Shown here piece by piece: positions 1-6,460 of a stretch of DNA of 7,306 nucleotides. This stretch comes from Deltaproteobacteria bacterium (GTDB taxonomy: Bacteria > Desulfobacterota > Desulfobacteria > Desulfobacterales > ETH-SRB1), in assembly GCA_003647525.1 (NCBI GenBank), contig QMMZ01000089.1, positions 1 to 7,306 of the forward strand. The letters are read 5' to 3'. The position numbers and the translations under genes were made by a program. Below the pieces are notes generated by a model that was not told where the DNA came from, did no database searches, and worked only from the letters and a program-made list of their open reading frames with translations. Position 1 is the first letter of the stretch. Every line of letters starts with the position of its first letter.

Positions 1-1081
1 AATCGCCGTCAAGAGACAGGATGGTGAAATATTTCGGCGGCTCCGGCAAATCTTTCAGCATTTTTGCAAGGATATTCTTAGTTTTGAAGACATATTTAAC
101 TCTTTCAAATCCTTTCTGCTCAGCATCCTTTTTAAAGCGGTCATAAGAATCAGCTATGAAACAGTCGCCTTCTATATCGAAAATGGGGCTTTTACCCTGG
201 TTGCCAGGCACAGGTGCTGTTTGTTGACAGAGGTCAGCGTTTTTTAATGCCAAAATGAAATCGTCAACATCATTCCTGTCAAGTTCACTGCAAACCTGAT
301 CAAGCCATACAGCCACGGCAATGGTGCTTGTGGAAGGAATAGCCCCTCCCTTAAAACAAACCCTGCGAAGAAGACGTTTGCCAGCGCATATAGAACACAA
401 CCTTTCATTATCTCTGAAGACGTATTTATTTCTATCGCGCAATCCTTTCCAGAAGTTCTTTAATCCATGTAAGTCTGAATTGTACTTTAAGGAACAGTTA
501 TTCCTGAGCGGTTCTCTGACACCGCACTGGGTGCATTTGAAACCATACTGATCAAGCTGGTTGAAATTACGAATATTTTTTCGAGCTGCCAGATTTTTTT
601 CGACTGTTTTCAGGATCGAGCCGTATTTATGTCCAATTTCGTCATACTCGGCAAACGCATAGAAGAATTCAAAAAGATCTTTCACCTGCTTTTTTGCAAC
701 CAGACTTCTTCCGGTCAGACTCTTTTCCACTTTTTCAAAGTGAGCGACGAGTTTTTTCAATACATCGTCTTTTATCCTGTTGAGCCTCTCTTTGAGCTGG
801 CTGTGCCCCTCCTCCTCAATAATAGCCGCCACACGGTTGGGAAGGGATGGCTGCAATGCTTCTTGGTTATTGAAATCATTCTCACATACAGCTTTTACTA
901 AAGCATTATCACCTGGATTCGGAAAAACGATTTTGCTTTTTTGCTTTTTTAGTTCACAGACGATTTGGGCAGTGGTATAGCTGAGCAAAAAAGAACCTGC
1001 CCAATAGTCATCCGTGCGCCGGGCTGTATGGATAAAATCCTGAACAGGACCGAATTGAAAAAGGACCAGATATTTTTTCAT
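1..1081 (-). CDS. cmr2: Cmr2 (Cas10), large subunit of type III-B CRISPR effector; 3' part beyond window
   Basis: Translating the minus strand from the ATG at 1081 gives 360 open codons that run off the left edge. The N-terminus carries the Cmr2 signature FQFGPVQDFIHTARRTDDYW (residues 8-27) followed by AGSFLLSY. PNR lies at 81-83. A zinc-binding-like pair of CxxC motifs sits at C183/C186 and C229/C232. The last visible residues, YFTILSLDGD, match the beta strand and DGD of the first palm (polymerase/cyclase-like) domain. In this family Cas10 organises the Cmr complex and, through a second palm domain with GGDD, makes cyclic oligoadenylate on target RNA binding; that part is outside the window, so activity cannot be judged. 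AAGGA lies about 9 bases before the ATG, and the cmr1 stop is 3 bp upstream. There is no N-terminal HD nuclease domain before GPVQDF, unlike the Pyrococcus protein. Identification is firm; catalytic competence is unknown. Confidence 0.95.
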   Translation of the reverse strand, partial: MKKYLVLFQFGPVQDFIHTARRTDDYWAGSFLLSYTTAQIVCELKKQKSKIVFPNPGDNALVKAVCENDFNNQEALQPSLPNRVAAIIEEEGHSQLKERLNRIKDDVLKKLVAHFEKVEKSLTGRSLVAKKQVKDLFEFFYAFAEYDEIGHKYGSILKTVEKNLAARKNIRNFNQLDQYGFKCTQCGVREPLRNNCSLKYNSDLHGLKNFWKGLRDRNKYVFRDNERLCSICAGKRLLRRVCFKGGAIPSTSTIAVAVWLDQVCSELDRNDVDDFILALKNADLCQQTAPVPGNQGKSPIFDIEGDCFIADSYDRFKKDAEQKGFERVKYVFKTKNILAKMLKDLPEPPKYFTILSLDGD

Positions 1082-1084
1082 TAT

Positions 1085-2311
1085 TTATATCCTTTTCAAA
1101 AATTCTTCCAGCTTTTCGGAGGTAAGCTTGTTCAGTTTCAGTTTCCGATACGTATCCTTATCTCTGTTTCCCATTCTCTTGATGCGAATATCTATTCCAT
1201 CAGGCAAAAAACTCAGGCTATCACTCAACTCCCATAACACAAGTAACGTACAGTAATATTGATTATTTCTATCACGATTCACCGTAATGTGCAGCGGCGA
1301 TGCCCGCCTCATCTCCTTGATTTCCTTACCCTCTTTTTTATACGGTGAAATTGTCAGGGCATTCCAGGCAGTCGGCCTGCAGGATGTAAAATTGATGGCC
1401 CTTGGCAGTCCAAAGGCATCTTTGCTTAGAACCGACGGAGGATCGATGGAAGGGTTCTCATAATACTGATGCAGATCCCTTGCTTCCCGGACAAAATCCG
1501 GGTCAACCCCGCTTGTATTTCCGCCAAGGAGTCTCTGCTTTGTGCGAAACCGCTGCATTATACAGCCGATTGGATCGAGGGCTTCTTGCCACGTGGAAGC
1601 TTCAGGTTTAAACTGTTTAAAGCGCAGGGCAGAATTGGAAAGCGCCCGGAATATCGGCGACTTTGAATCAATGAGTGAAAAGTATGCATGACCAGGAAGT
1701 GTTTCTTTATCCTTGGATGCGATAATGTAGCTTAACAGATCGTTTTCAGTAAGATCAAATAATTCATGACCGTTTATCTCCATCCCTCCTGCGCCCCTGC
1801 GTGAACGGGAACCCAGACCTCCGAAACGGGCAAGGAGAAATAGGGACAAAAAAAACTGGCGCATGGTTTCATAGGAAGATGACGCTGTAAAATCGATACA
1901 CAAAGTGACCGTCAGTTTATCGGGCAGCCACGAAAAGTGGCCGGGACGTCGCATGAACGGATAAAAAAAATAGGAAATTCCCTGCTTTTTTGATGGGAAC
2001 TGAAATAAAAGGTTGCCAAGTCTGTCTGTTGCTTGTCCGCCACCTCTTTTCGGCACTGATTCGGGTTGAGGTGTTGTAAAACCGTGCTTTGCCTTCAGGT
2101 GGATAAAAAAAGGCTTTGCCCTTGCTTTATTGCCAAAAACCTCTCCCTCTTTTTCTCTCAGATTTTCGATATCTGACCAGTCCTGCATCATGCGCCACCA
2201 GTAGCGCATCTGTCCTATCAAGGATGGGATTCGGAACTCGGGTCTGCTCTGGTCCGCGCCATACAGAAAGGCCGGTGTTAAGAATGTGACTCTGATTCCC
2301 ATAGGTTTCAT
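1085..2311 (-). CDS. cmr1: Cmr1, RAMP-superfamily subunit of type III-B CRISPR effector
   Basis: A 408-residue protein. The N-terminus RVTFLTPAFLYGADQSRPEF (residues 7-26), followed by RIPSLIGQMRYWWR, is the classic Cmr1 opening: first beta strand of a RAMP ferredoxin-like fold, then the 'RP-E-R-PS-GxxRxWWR' segment. The glycine-rich RAMP loop GGLGSRSRRGAGG is at 164-176. Cmr1 is known to sit at the end of the Cmr complex that holds the crRNA 3' region and to help in target RNA capture; it is not the slicing subunit. The length fits the family. The chosen ATG has GAAGGAG about 11 bases upstream; a second ATG (M4, position 2302) is possible. The Shine-Dalgarno directly abuts the TGA stop of the upstream TPR gene, and cmr2 begins 3 bp after the cmr1 stop, so the three genes are probably translationally coupled in one operon. 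Confidence 0.95.
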   Translation of the reverse strand: MKPMGIRVTFLTPAFLYGADQSRPEFRIPSLIGQMRYWWRMMQDWSDIENLREKEGEVFGNKARAKPFFIHLKAKHGFTTPQPESVPKRGGGQATDRLGNLLFQFPSKKQGISYFFYPFMRRPGHFSWLPDKLTVTLCIDFTASSSYETMRQFFLSLFLLARFGGLGSRSRRGAGGMEINGHELFDLTENDLLSYIIASKDKETLPGHAYFSLIDSKSPIFRALSNSALRFKQFKPEASTWQEALDPIGCIMQRFRTKQRLLGGNTSGVDPDFVREARDLHQYYENPSIDPPSVLSKDAFGLPRAINFTSCRPTAWNALTISPYKKEGKEIKEMRRASPLHITVNRDRNNQYYCTLLVLWELSDSLSFLPDGIDIRIKRMGNRDKDTYRKLKLNKLTSEKLEEFLKRI

Positions 2312-2327
2312 TCTAAATGATACTCCT

Positions 2328-3851
2328 TCAGGTTATTTCCATATCCAGCTTCTCCTTTTTGAGACGGGCGCTTTGCTCATTGCAAAACTCGCGGGCTTTT
2401 TTCCACGCGGTAACATTGGGTCTGCGTCTTGTCAGCGGCTCCAGCTCGGACAGCGCCTTATGGAAGTTGTCAATAGCCCCCTGTTGGTCATTCATTGCCT
2501 CAGCAGCAAGCGCCATCCTCGAATAAGAAACAGCCAGATCAAAATGGTATAGATCCTGTGCGGGATTCATCTCGATCAGGGACTCCCTTAACTCAAGACT
2601 CTCCTTATAGGCGGCAAATCCCTTTTCCAGATCGTCGTTTTTTATATATTTATCGCCTACTTTAATCAGACCGGCTGACAGGTCCCAGTGCCATTCCTCT
2701 GTCCTTTCAGGATCGATTTTGTCAAGTGAACGTTTAATTTCAAGCCCTTCCTCATACGCGGAAAAGGCCATTTCAAGATTGCCGAAAGCCTCATACACAT
2801 TGCCAACCTTTTCAAGGCTGTCTGCCAAGGCTCTGCACCATTCCGAATTTTGGGAATCACGGCGCACAAGTTCGCGCATGATTCTCAGGGACTCTTCGTA
2901 TGTCTGCTGTGCCCGGTTCAGGCTGCCTGATTGCATCTCATAATCGCCAAGACGCGTTAGTAAAATAACTAATGCTCGCGCTGCTGAAGAACCAGCCGGC
3001 GTAGCGGCAACCTGCTCTCTTAGTTCTTTGATTTGCTCCTGAACCCGTTCGATCTCGGATCTTTCAAAGACTTTTGTGTACTCAATTTCGAATCGTGGCA
3101 GATTGCCAAACTCAATCAGCGTTCGCTCATCTGCTTCGGCTCTTGCAACATAGCTGCGGATAGACCAGAAATCCGGGGCTCGGAGTGCGAATTCCATTTC
3201 AAGCGCAGAAGTGACTATAAGAAGAAGTGGAGCGGAAAGGCGCTTCATGATCGTGTTGCGCACCTCGTTCATACGCTGAAAAAAGATCATCCAGGCTTCC
3301 TCATCCCTTTTTTCACTATTGGATGCGTCAATGACAAAGACCTTGTTTGTTTCGGTGATTTTATTAGGATAACCGGGGAGTTCGGCAGGTTGAGATAGAC
3401 CTCCAATAAGGTTAAAAGGTTCCTGTTTTTTTTCAAAATAAAAAGGTAGAAAAAAAAAGTCTTTGTCATACGACTGAATTTCTTCCTCATCAATAAGCTT
3501 ATAATCATCCATTCCCTCCCAATAATAGAGTGGTTCAAGGATCTGAGACACAAGTCCCTTAAAGGTAGCAGCTTTGGATCCTTTTCTTTTAAAAGCAAAA
3601 TGGAGAAGAAGGAGAGGTCCCTCACGCCTTGCAGCCACCTGTTTGACAAGCACCTGCAATGCTGCCCGTGCCTGATATTCAGCGCCGGTCTGATCGCTTC
3701 CTTCCGGCGGACTCTGATCTTCGCATACCAAAACAGTGAAAGACTTTTCAGCAAGGGCTATCGACTCAATGAGGTGTTGAATCCCTTGTTGCTGAGGAAG
3801 CAGTCTCTTATATTTTTCAAGTAGATTCTGATACCTCATGATTCCTTTCAT
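2328..3851 (-). CDS. TPR-repeat protein with degenerate NTPase-like N-terminal half, partner of the upstream ATPase
   Basis: A 507-residue soluble protein with no signal peptide or membrane segment. Residues about 30-260 have an alternating alpha/beta look with hydrophobic strands LLLLHFAF (80-87), VFVIDAS (171-177) and PLLLIVTSALEME (208-220), then FALRAPDFWSIRSYV (221-235). The strands resemble Walker B and sensor-1 positions, but there is no Walker A GxxxxGK[ST], so it probably does not hydrolyse NTP by itself. Residues about 285-475 contain four TPR-like helix pairs whose 'LGDxY..xG' starts fall near 301, 349, 398 and 446, a period of 48-49 residues rather than 34. The tail is lysine-rich. 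The frame overlaps the ATPase gene by 35 bp (23 bp if translation begins at the ATG at 3839, where AAAGGA sits 3 bases upstream; the ATG at 3851 has its purine run too close). cmr1 follows 16 bp downstream. From recall, similar TPR proteins accompany GHRGSGKT-type ATPases elsewhere, which suggests a sensor/adaptor role; function is unproven. Confidence 0.8.
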   Translation of the reverse strand: MKGIMRYQNLLEKYKRLLPQQQGIQHLIESIALAEKSFTVLVCEDQSPPEGSDQTGAEYQARAALQVLVKQVAARREGPLLLLHFAFKRKGSKAATFKGLVSQILEPLYYWEGMDDYKLIDEEEIQSYDKDFFFLPFYFEKKQEPFNLIGGLSQPAELPGYPNKITETNKVFVIDASNSEKRDEEAWMIFFQRMNEVRNTIMKRLSAPLLLIVTSALEMEFALRAPDFWSIRSYVARAEADERTLIEFGNLPRFEIEYTKVFERSEIERVQEQIKELREQVAATPAGSSAARALVILLTRLGDYEMQSGSLNRAQQTYEESLRIMRELVRRDSQNSEWCRALADSLEKVGNVYEAFGNLEMAFSAYEEGLEIKRSLDKIDPERTEEWHWDLSAGLIKVGDKYIKNDDLEKGFAAYKESLELRESLIEMNPAQDLYHFDLAVSYSRMALAAEAMNDQQGAIDNFHKALSELEPLTRRRPNVTAWKKAREFCNEQSARLKKEKLDMEIT

Positions 3852-4509
3852 CCCTTTTAAGCTCTTCCTCTAAATGTTGAATAGCTTTCTTGATAATCGG
3901 AATTTGGTATACGGTTGGGTGGAGATCATACCAGGAATCCTTATTAATGTAACTTAAAACGACATGCTGATTAAGCATACGATCAACTACTTTCACATGA
4001 ACATCATCCTCAGTGGTAAGATCTTTTGTTGTCGCAACATTTGCCAGCCAATGTAATGCGTCACCGGTTATGATCCTGCGATACTGGTTGCGCATATCGG
4101 CTATTATGTGTTCAAAATCGCTTTCAGAAAGTGGATGATCATTTACAAGAATGACGCTTTGAAGCATACGGAGAATATCGCGCGGATAACCGCCTGACCA
4201 GAGGATAAAATTTTCAATCCGATCCCGGAAATCGGGACCGAACAGTTCCCGCAGGATATCCTCGGGCACCCGTCTGCGGATTAGTTCGAACGTTGCGGCA
4301 AGACCGGGTTCATGTCGATTTCTATTTATGTCGCACACCTTGATCATAGGCATGAAATCTATGTCCGCAATGCGGGTGGAAAGAGCCGGCGGCACTGTAT
4401 AAAGAACATGCACAGGAAGCCGCATATAAGCTGCATTTACCTTGAAAACAAGTTCTGCGCTCGCAAGCACATCATATAGAGGTGCCCTCAAGTTTTTCAA
4501 GGGAATCAA
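3817..4509 (-). pseudogene. C-terminal part of frameshifted AAA+/STAND-like ATPase (sensor and winged-helix region)
   Basis: This reading frame continues the ATPase encoded just upstream, displaced by +1. It can be opened formally from a TTG at 4509, but no Shine-Dalgarno supports that start, and its first dozen codons overlap the Walker B region of the other frame. Meaningful sequence begins near YDVLASAELVF (about 4476). Then come LPVHVLYTVPPAL (strand plus sensor-1-like site), DFMPMIKVCDIN, WSGGYPRDILRML (sensor-2/lid-like GGxPR), and a likely winged helix ending in VVLSYINKDSWYDLHPTVYQ. The final 20 residues are charged. Joined to the upstream frame, the whole protein would be about 451 residues, a sensible length for such an ATPase. 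The end overlaps the TPR gene start, so the two were meant to be co-translated. Either the gene is broken, the base call is wrong, or the ribosome shifts frame here; the first two are more likely. Confidence 0.7.
4472..4482 (-). other. Frameshift site in the ATPase gene (+1)
   Basis: On the coding strand the upstream frame reads acc-tct-ata-TGA-tgt, ending the protein, while skipping one base gives gat-gtg-ctt-gcg and leads into the conserved C-terminal half. The downstream frame is closed by a TAA near 4524, so the shift must lie between about 4523 and 4472. The peptide before it (DSLEKLEGTS) still looks family-like, placing the event near 4472-4482. The total span 3817-5173 is 1357 bp, one base more than a multiple of three. 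Confidence 0.75.
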
Positions 4510-5173
4510 AGATAATTACGATGCCATCCCGTCCAAATTTTTGAATTACATCAACATTTAGAGATTCTAACTCATCTCTTGCTTCTTTTATAAACCCTGA
4601 AAAGTTACTGGCAATAATATTGCGTACGTGTTGACGCAATGTAGAACGGGTCTTCATCTCGTAAATAAGCTTACCCGCGGATGGAATGGTAAGCTCGGCT
4701 TTGTTCAATTCTATGTCTGTATTCTTCATCCAGTTCCATAATCGTTTTAGATATCCTTCATCCAGCGCTTTTTCAGTATCTCCCCCTTCTTCTTTAATGA
4801 TCTCTTTTTCAGTGGAAGATACGATGGTCGCGATGATATCCGGAACAGCAATAGGGTTTTCCAGGTCAATGATTTCCTCGGCATCAATCAAAACCGGAAA
4901 AAGATTGCCCTCTTCCGGGTCATAAAGCCGCCCTGCCAATTTCTTGAATTCTGTAGTTTTTCCTGAACCCCTGTGACCGGTAAAAAGTTTATAAATAGGT
5001 CTATCAGGAAAAGTGATCTCTTTTAAGAGCCTATCCACCCATTTTATACCACGAACGGGACGGCCGCCCTCTTCGCCGAAGCAATCCAGATCAACATTCC
5101 GTTCATCGTCAGGTTCCAGATACTCGTAGGGATCGCACAAATTGTAATATTTCTTTTTTGTTTTTAAATCCAT
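4472..5173 (-). CDS. N-terminal P-loop part of AAA+/STAND-like ATPase, first gene of the cmr operon (frame broken at its end)
   Basis: From the ATG at 5173 this frame encodes 233 residues. Walker A is GHRGSGKTT (66-74), preceded by strand IYKLFTG and followed by EFKKL. Walker B is IVIIFDSLEK (218-227), with D223 and E226 as the likely magnesium and catalytic acids. The frame then hits TGA at 4472, right after EGTSI, in the middle of what should be the ATPase core; sensor and winged-helix segments continue in the +1 frame (3817-4476). AGGAG lies 6 bases before the ATG at 5173. A longer start at TTG 5206 is rejected because its codons run through a palindromic repeat. The long insert between Walker A and B is charged. 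The pattern fits NTPase switches of STAND/AAA+ conflict or signalling systems (inference). It heads a run ATPase-TPR-cmr1-cmr2, all on one strand with overlaps or gaps of at most 16 bp. Confidence 0.8.
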   Translation of the reverse strand: MDLKTKKKYYNLCDPYEYLEPDDERNVDLDCFGEEGGRPVRGIKWVDRLLKEITFPDRPIYKLFTGHRGSGKTTEFKKLAGRLYDPEEGNLFPVLIDAEEIIDLENPIAVPDIIATIVSSTEKEIIKEEGGDTEKALDEGYLKRLWNWMKNTDIELNKAELTIPSAGKLIYEMKTRSTLRQHVRNIIASNFSGFIKEARDELESLNVDVIQKFGRDGIVIIFDSLEKLEGTSI

Positions 5174-5183
5174 ACCATTCTCC
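5174..5183 (-). promoter_or_regulatory. Ribosome binding site of the ATPase gene abutting a hairpin
   Basis: Read on the minus strand the leader ends GGGACAGGAGAATGGT-ATG. AGGAG is 6 bases from the start codon, which decides the start at 5173. The Shine-Dalgarno touches the 3' arm of the TGTCCC/GGGACA hairpin at 5184-5198, so folding of the leader RNA could affect ribosome access. No convincing -35/-10 pair was found upstream of it. Confidence 0.65.
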
Positions 5184-5277
5184 TGTCCCGGAGGGACACT
5201 TGACAATAGCCAGGCAATTTATTGCCTGGTCAGATGATGTATACAAAAAATGCATTCAGTCCCATAGGGACGACAGA
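5184..5277 (+). repeat. REP-like composite palindromic element, copy A
   Basis: Three hairpins in order: TGTCCC-gga-GGGACA (5184-5198), CCAGGCAAT-TT-ATTGCCTGG (5210-5229, 9-bp stem) and GTCCC-ata-GGGAC (5259-5271), the last followed by GACAGA. AATAGCC leads into the middle hairpin. The reverse complement of 5300-5388 aligns over the whole unit. The structure is like REP/BIME elements that RAYT (Y1 transposase family) enzymes mobilise; no such transposase lies in the window, so the family assignment is inference. Confidence 0.75.
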
Positions 5278-5299
5278 ATCTCAATTCGGTTTACCTTTC

Positions 5300-5388
5300 T
5301 CTGTCGTCCTTGCAGGACTTTTGGATCTGTGTTCAACTCATACCGACAATAAATTGTCGGGCTATTTTCGAATGTCCCTAACGGGACA
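5300..5388 (-). repeat. REP-like composite palindromic element, copy B (inverted relative to copy A)
   Basis: Read on the minus strand: TGTCCC-gtta-GGGACA (5388-5373), AATAGC, CCGACAAT-TT-ATTGTCGG (5360-5343), spacer, GTCCT-gca-AGGAC (5318-5306), GACAGA (5305-5300). It matches copy A in order and spacing. Stem differences from copy A are paired, for example GGC/GCC against GAC/GTC in the middle hairpin and GTCCC/GGGAC against GTCCT/AGGAC in the last. The two copies are separated by 22 bp (5278-5299) and together form a large imperfect inverted repeat. Confidence 0.75.
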
Positions 5389-5397
5389 AAACGATGC

Positions 5398-5460
5398 TTC
5401 CCACAACTCGTGGAAACGCCCAGTAGCGCCCGTACCCCGAACGGGCCGATGAGGGCATCG
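5398..5460. repeat. Cluster of three short hairpins downstream of parB
   Basis: CCAC-aactc-GTGG (5401-5413, extendable with a bulge to 5398-5416), GCCCGT-accccga-ACGGGC (5428-5446) and CGATG-aggg-CATCG (5447-5460) lie almost end to end. The last two are GC-rich and could act as a transcription barrier between parB and the ATPase operon, but no U-tract follows on either strand, so a standard intrinsic terminator is not supported. They may belong to the same repeat family as the neighbouring elements. Confidence 0.5.
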
Positions 5461-5540
5461 ACCCCCTACACTTTCTATAGGAAGGCGTGTTACTTATACA
5501 TAGACGACTGATAACACAGTGAAATTAATTATCTGAAAGT
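5461..5540. other. Gene-free spacer after parB
   Basis: This AT-rich stretch between the hairpin cluster and the parB stop holds only a weak inverted repeat, GTGTTA (5487-5492) with TAACAC (5512-5517), separated by 19 bases. No ORF, tRNA-like fold or clear promoter is seen. Confidence 0.4.
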
Positions 5541-6443
5541 CTATAGCTGTTTTAAAAGGTCTATAAGTCGGTCAAGATCGTCGTTATTATAAAATTCGAT
5601 TAGAATTTTTCCCTTTTTCCCGTGTCTTTTGATTTGAGTTTTGGTACCAAGGTGACGTGAAATATCATCCGCCAGACTTGAAAGGTATATTTGTTCTGAA
5701 TCAGGTGAAGATTTCAGGGGCTTTTTCTTTTCTGATTTAAAACGATTGATCAAATTTTCTGTTTCTCTGACCGAAAGTTTTTTTGAAACAACTGTCCGCC
5801 AGGCTGCAATTTGCTGTGCTGATGTATCAGCACCTAACAGTGCCCTTGCATGCCCCATACTAAGGGTATTATCCAGGATACTTGCCTTTATTTGTTCGGG
5901 CAGTTGTCTTAGACGAAGTAAATTTGCTACAGCGGATCTGCTTTTTCCTACCCGCTTTGCTACCTGCTCCTGAGTGAGATTAAATTCTGTAATAAGTTGC
6001 TGGAAGGCCTCTGCTTCTTCCAGAGAATTGAGGTCTTCTCGTTGTATGTTTTCAACTATGGATATCTCTAAAAGATCTGAGTCCGTGATATCTTTTATAA
6101 AAGCGGGCACATGGGTGAGCCCGGCCATTTTAGCTGCGCGAAACCGCCTTTCACCGGCTACCAGCTCATAACTACTTCCGTCTTTTCTAAGCAAAACAGG
6201 CTGTATGATTCCCTGTTCTTTAATTGATATGCAAAGCTCTTCAAGCTCTTCCTGAGAAAAAATCATACGAGGCTGATACCTGTTAGGGTGGATCAGATTG
6301 ATATCACATTGAAAATAATCAACGCTATCGCTTTCAAAAGGTCTAAAATCAGGAATAAGAGCATCAATGCCTCTTCCGAGTGCCATTTTTTTCCTTTTTT
6401 TTAGATTTGAATCAGATTCTTTTTTTTGTTTTGCTTTAGGCAT
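5541..6443 (-). CDS. parB: ParB/Spo0J chromosome-partitioning protein (parS-binding CTP switch)
   Basis: A 300-residue ParB. Typical parts in order: the ALGRGIDALIPD opening (21-32), the N-terminal CTPase/ParB-N domain with QPVLLRKDG (81-89), the CTP-binding GERRFRA (97-103) and ENIQREDLN (131-139), a helix-turn-helix around 157-180 (LTQEQVAKRVGKSRSAVAN), and a C-terminal dimerisation segment (about 250-300). ParB loads at parS sites, spreads as a sliding clamp and stimulates ParA. The start is uncertain: the ATG at 6443 gives a lysine-rich 19-residue leader, with its AAGGA overlapping the parA stop but about 14 bases away. The ATG at 6386 yields the canonical MALGRGIDALIP start and has AAGGA about 6 bases upstream. 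It lies 17 bp after parA in the same transcription unit. Function is well supported. Confidence 0.96.
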   Translation of the reverse strand: MPKAKQKKESDSNLKKRKKMALGRGIDALIPDFRPFESDSVDYFQCDINLIHPNRYQPRMIFSQEELEELCISIKEQGIIQPVLLRKDGSSYELVAGERRFRAAKMAGLTHVPAFIKDITDSDLLEISIVENIQREDLNSLEEAEAFQQLITEFNLTQEQVAKRVGKSRSAVANLLRLRQLPEQIKASILDNTLSMGHARALLGADTSAQQIAAWRTVVSKKLSVRETENLINRFKSEKKKPLKSSPDSEQIYLSSLADDISRHLGTKTQIKRHGKKGKILIEFYNNDDLDRLIDLLKQL

Positions 6444-6460
6444 ATTGCGACGTTAATTCC

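Noticed and set aside
321..1237. Plus-strand open frames over cmr2 and cmr1
   Set aside because: They are short, overlap strongly supported minus-strand genes, and show no recognisable domains or ribosome binding sites.
3287..3754. 155-codon minus-strand frame inside the TPR gene
   Set aside because: It is an alternate-frame shadow of the longer gene; its composition is lysine- and leucine-rich without domain features.
4472..4482. Programmed prfB-like +1 recoding
   Set aside because: The TGA and +1 geometry fit, but the codon before it is ATA rather than a slippery CTT, and the GAGGG upstream is too far away to act as the stimulator. Kept only as a possibility.
5200..5205. TTGACA -35 box on the plus strand
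   Set aside because: No -10 box at suitable spacing, and no plus-strand gene lies downstream.
5174..5206. Extended ATPase start at TTG 5206
   Set aside because: The added 11 codons run through the REP-like hairpin and have no Shine-Dalgarno, while ATG 5173 has AGGAG at good spacing.
5184..5388. CRISPR array
   Set aside because: The repeats are two inverted multi-hairpin units, not direct repeats of 24-40 bp with equal-length unique spacers.
5428..5460. Intrinsic terminator for parB
   Set aside because: The GC-rich stems are real, but no run of T follows on the minus strand, so standard rho-independent termination is not supported.
5641..5650. Perfect palindrome TTGGTACCAA
   Set aside because: It lies within well-conserved parB coding sequence, and a 10-bp palindrome is expected by chance at this scale.
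5649..5664. parS-like site inside parB
   Set aside because: Only about 10 of 16 positions match TGTTTCACGTGAAACA and one half-site is missing; it is better explained as coding sequence.
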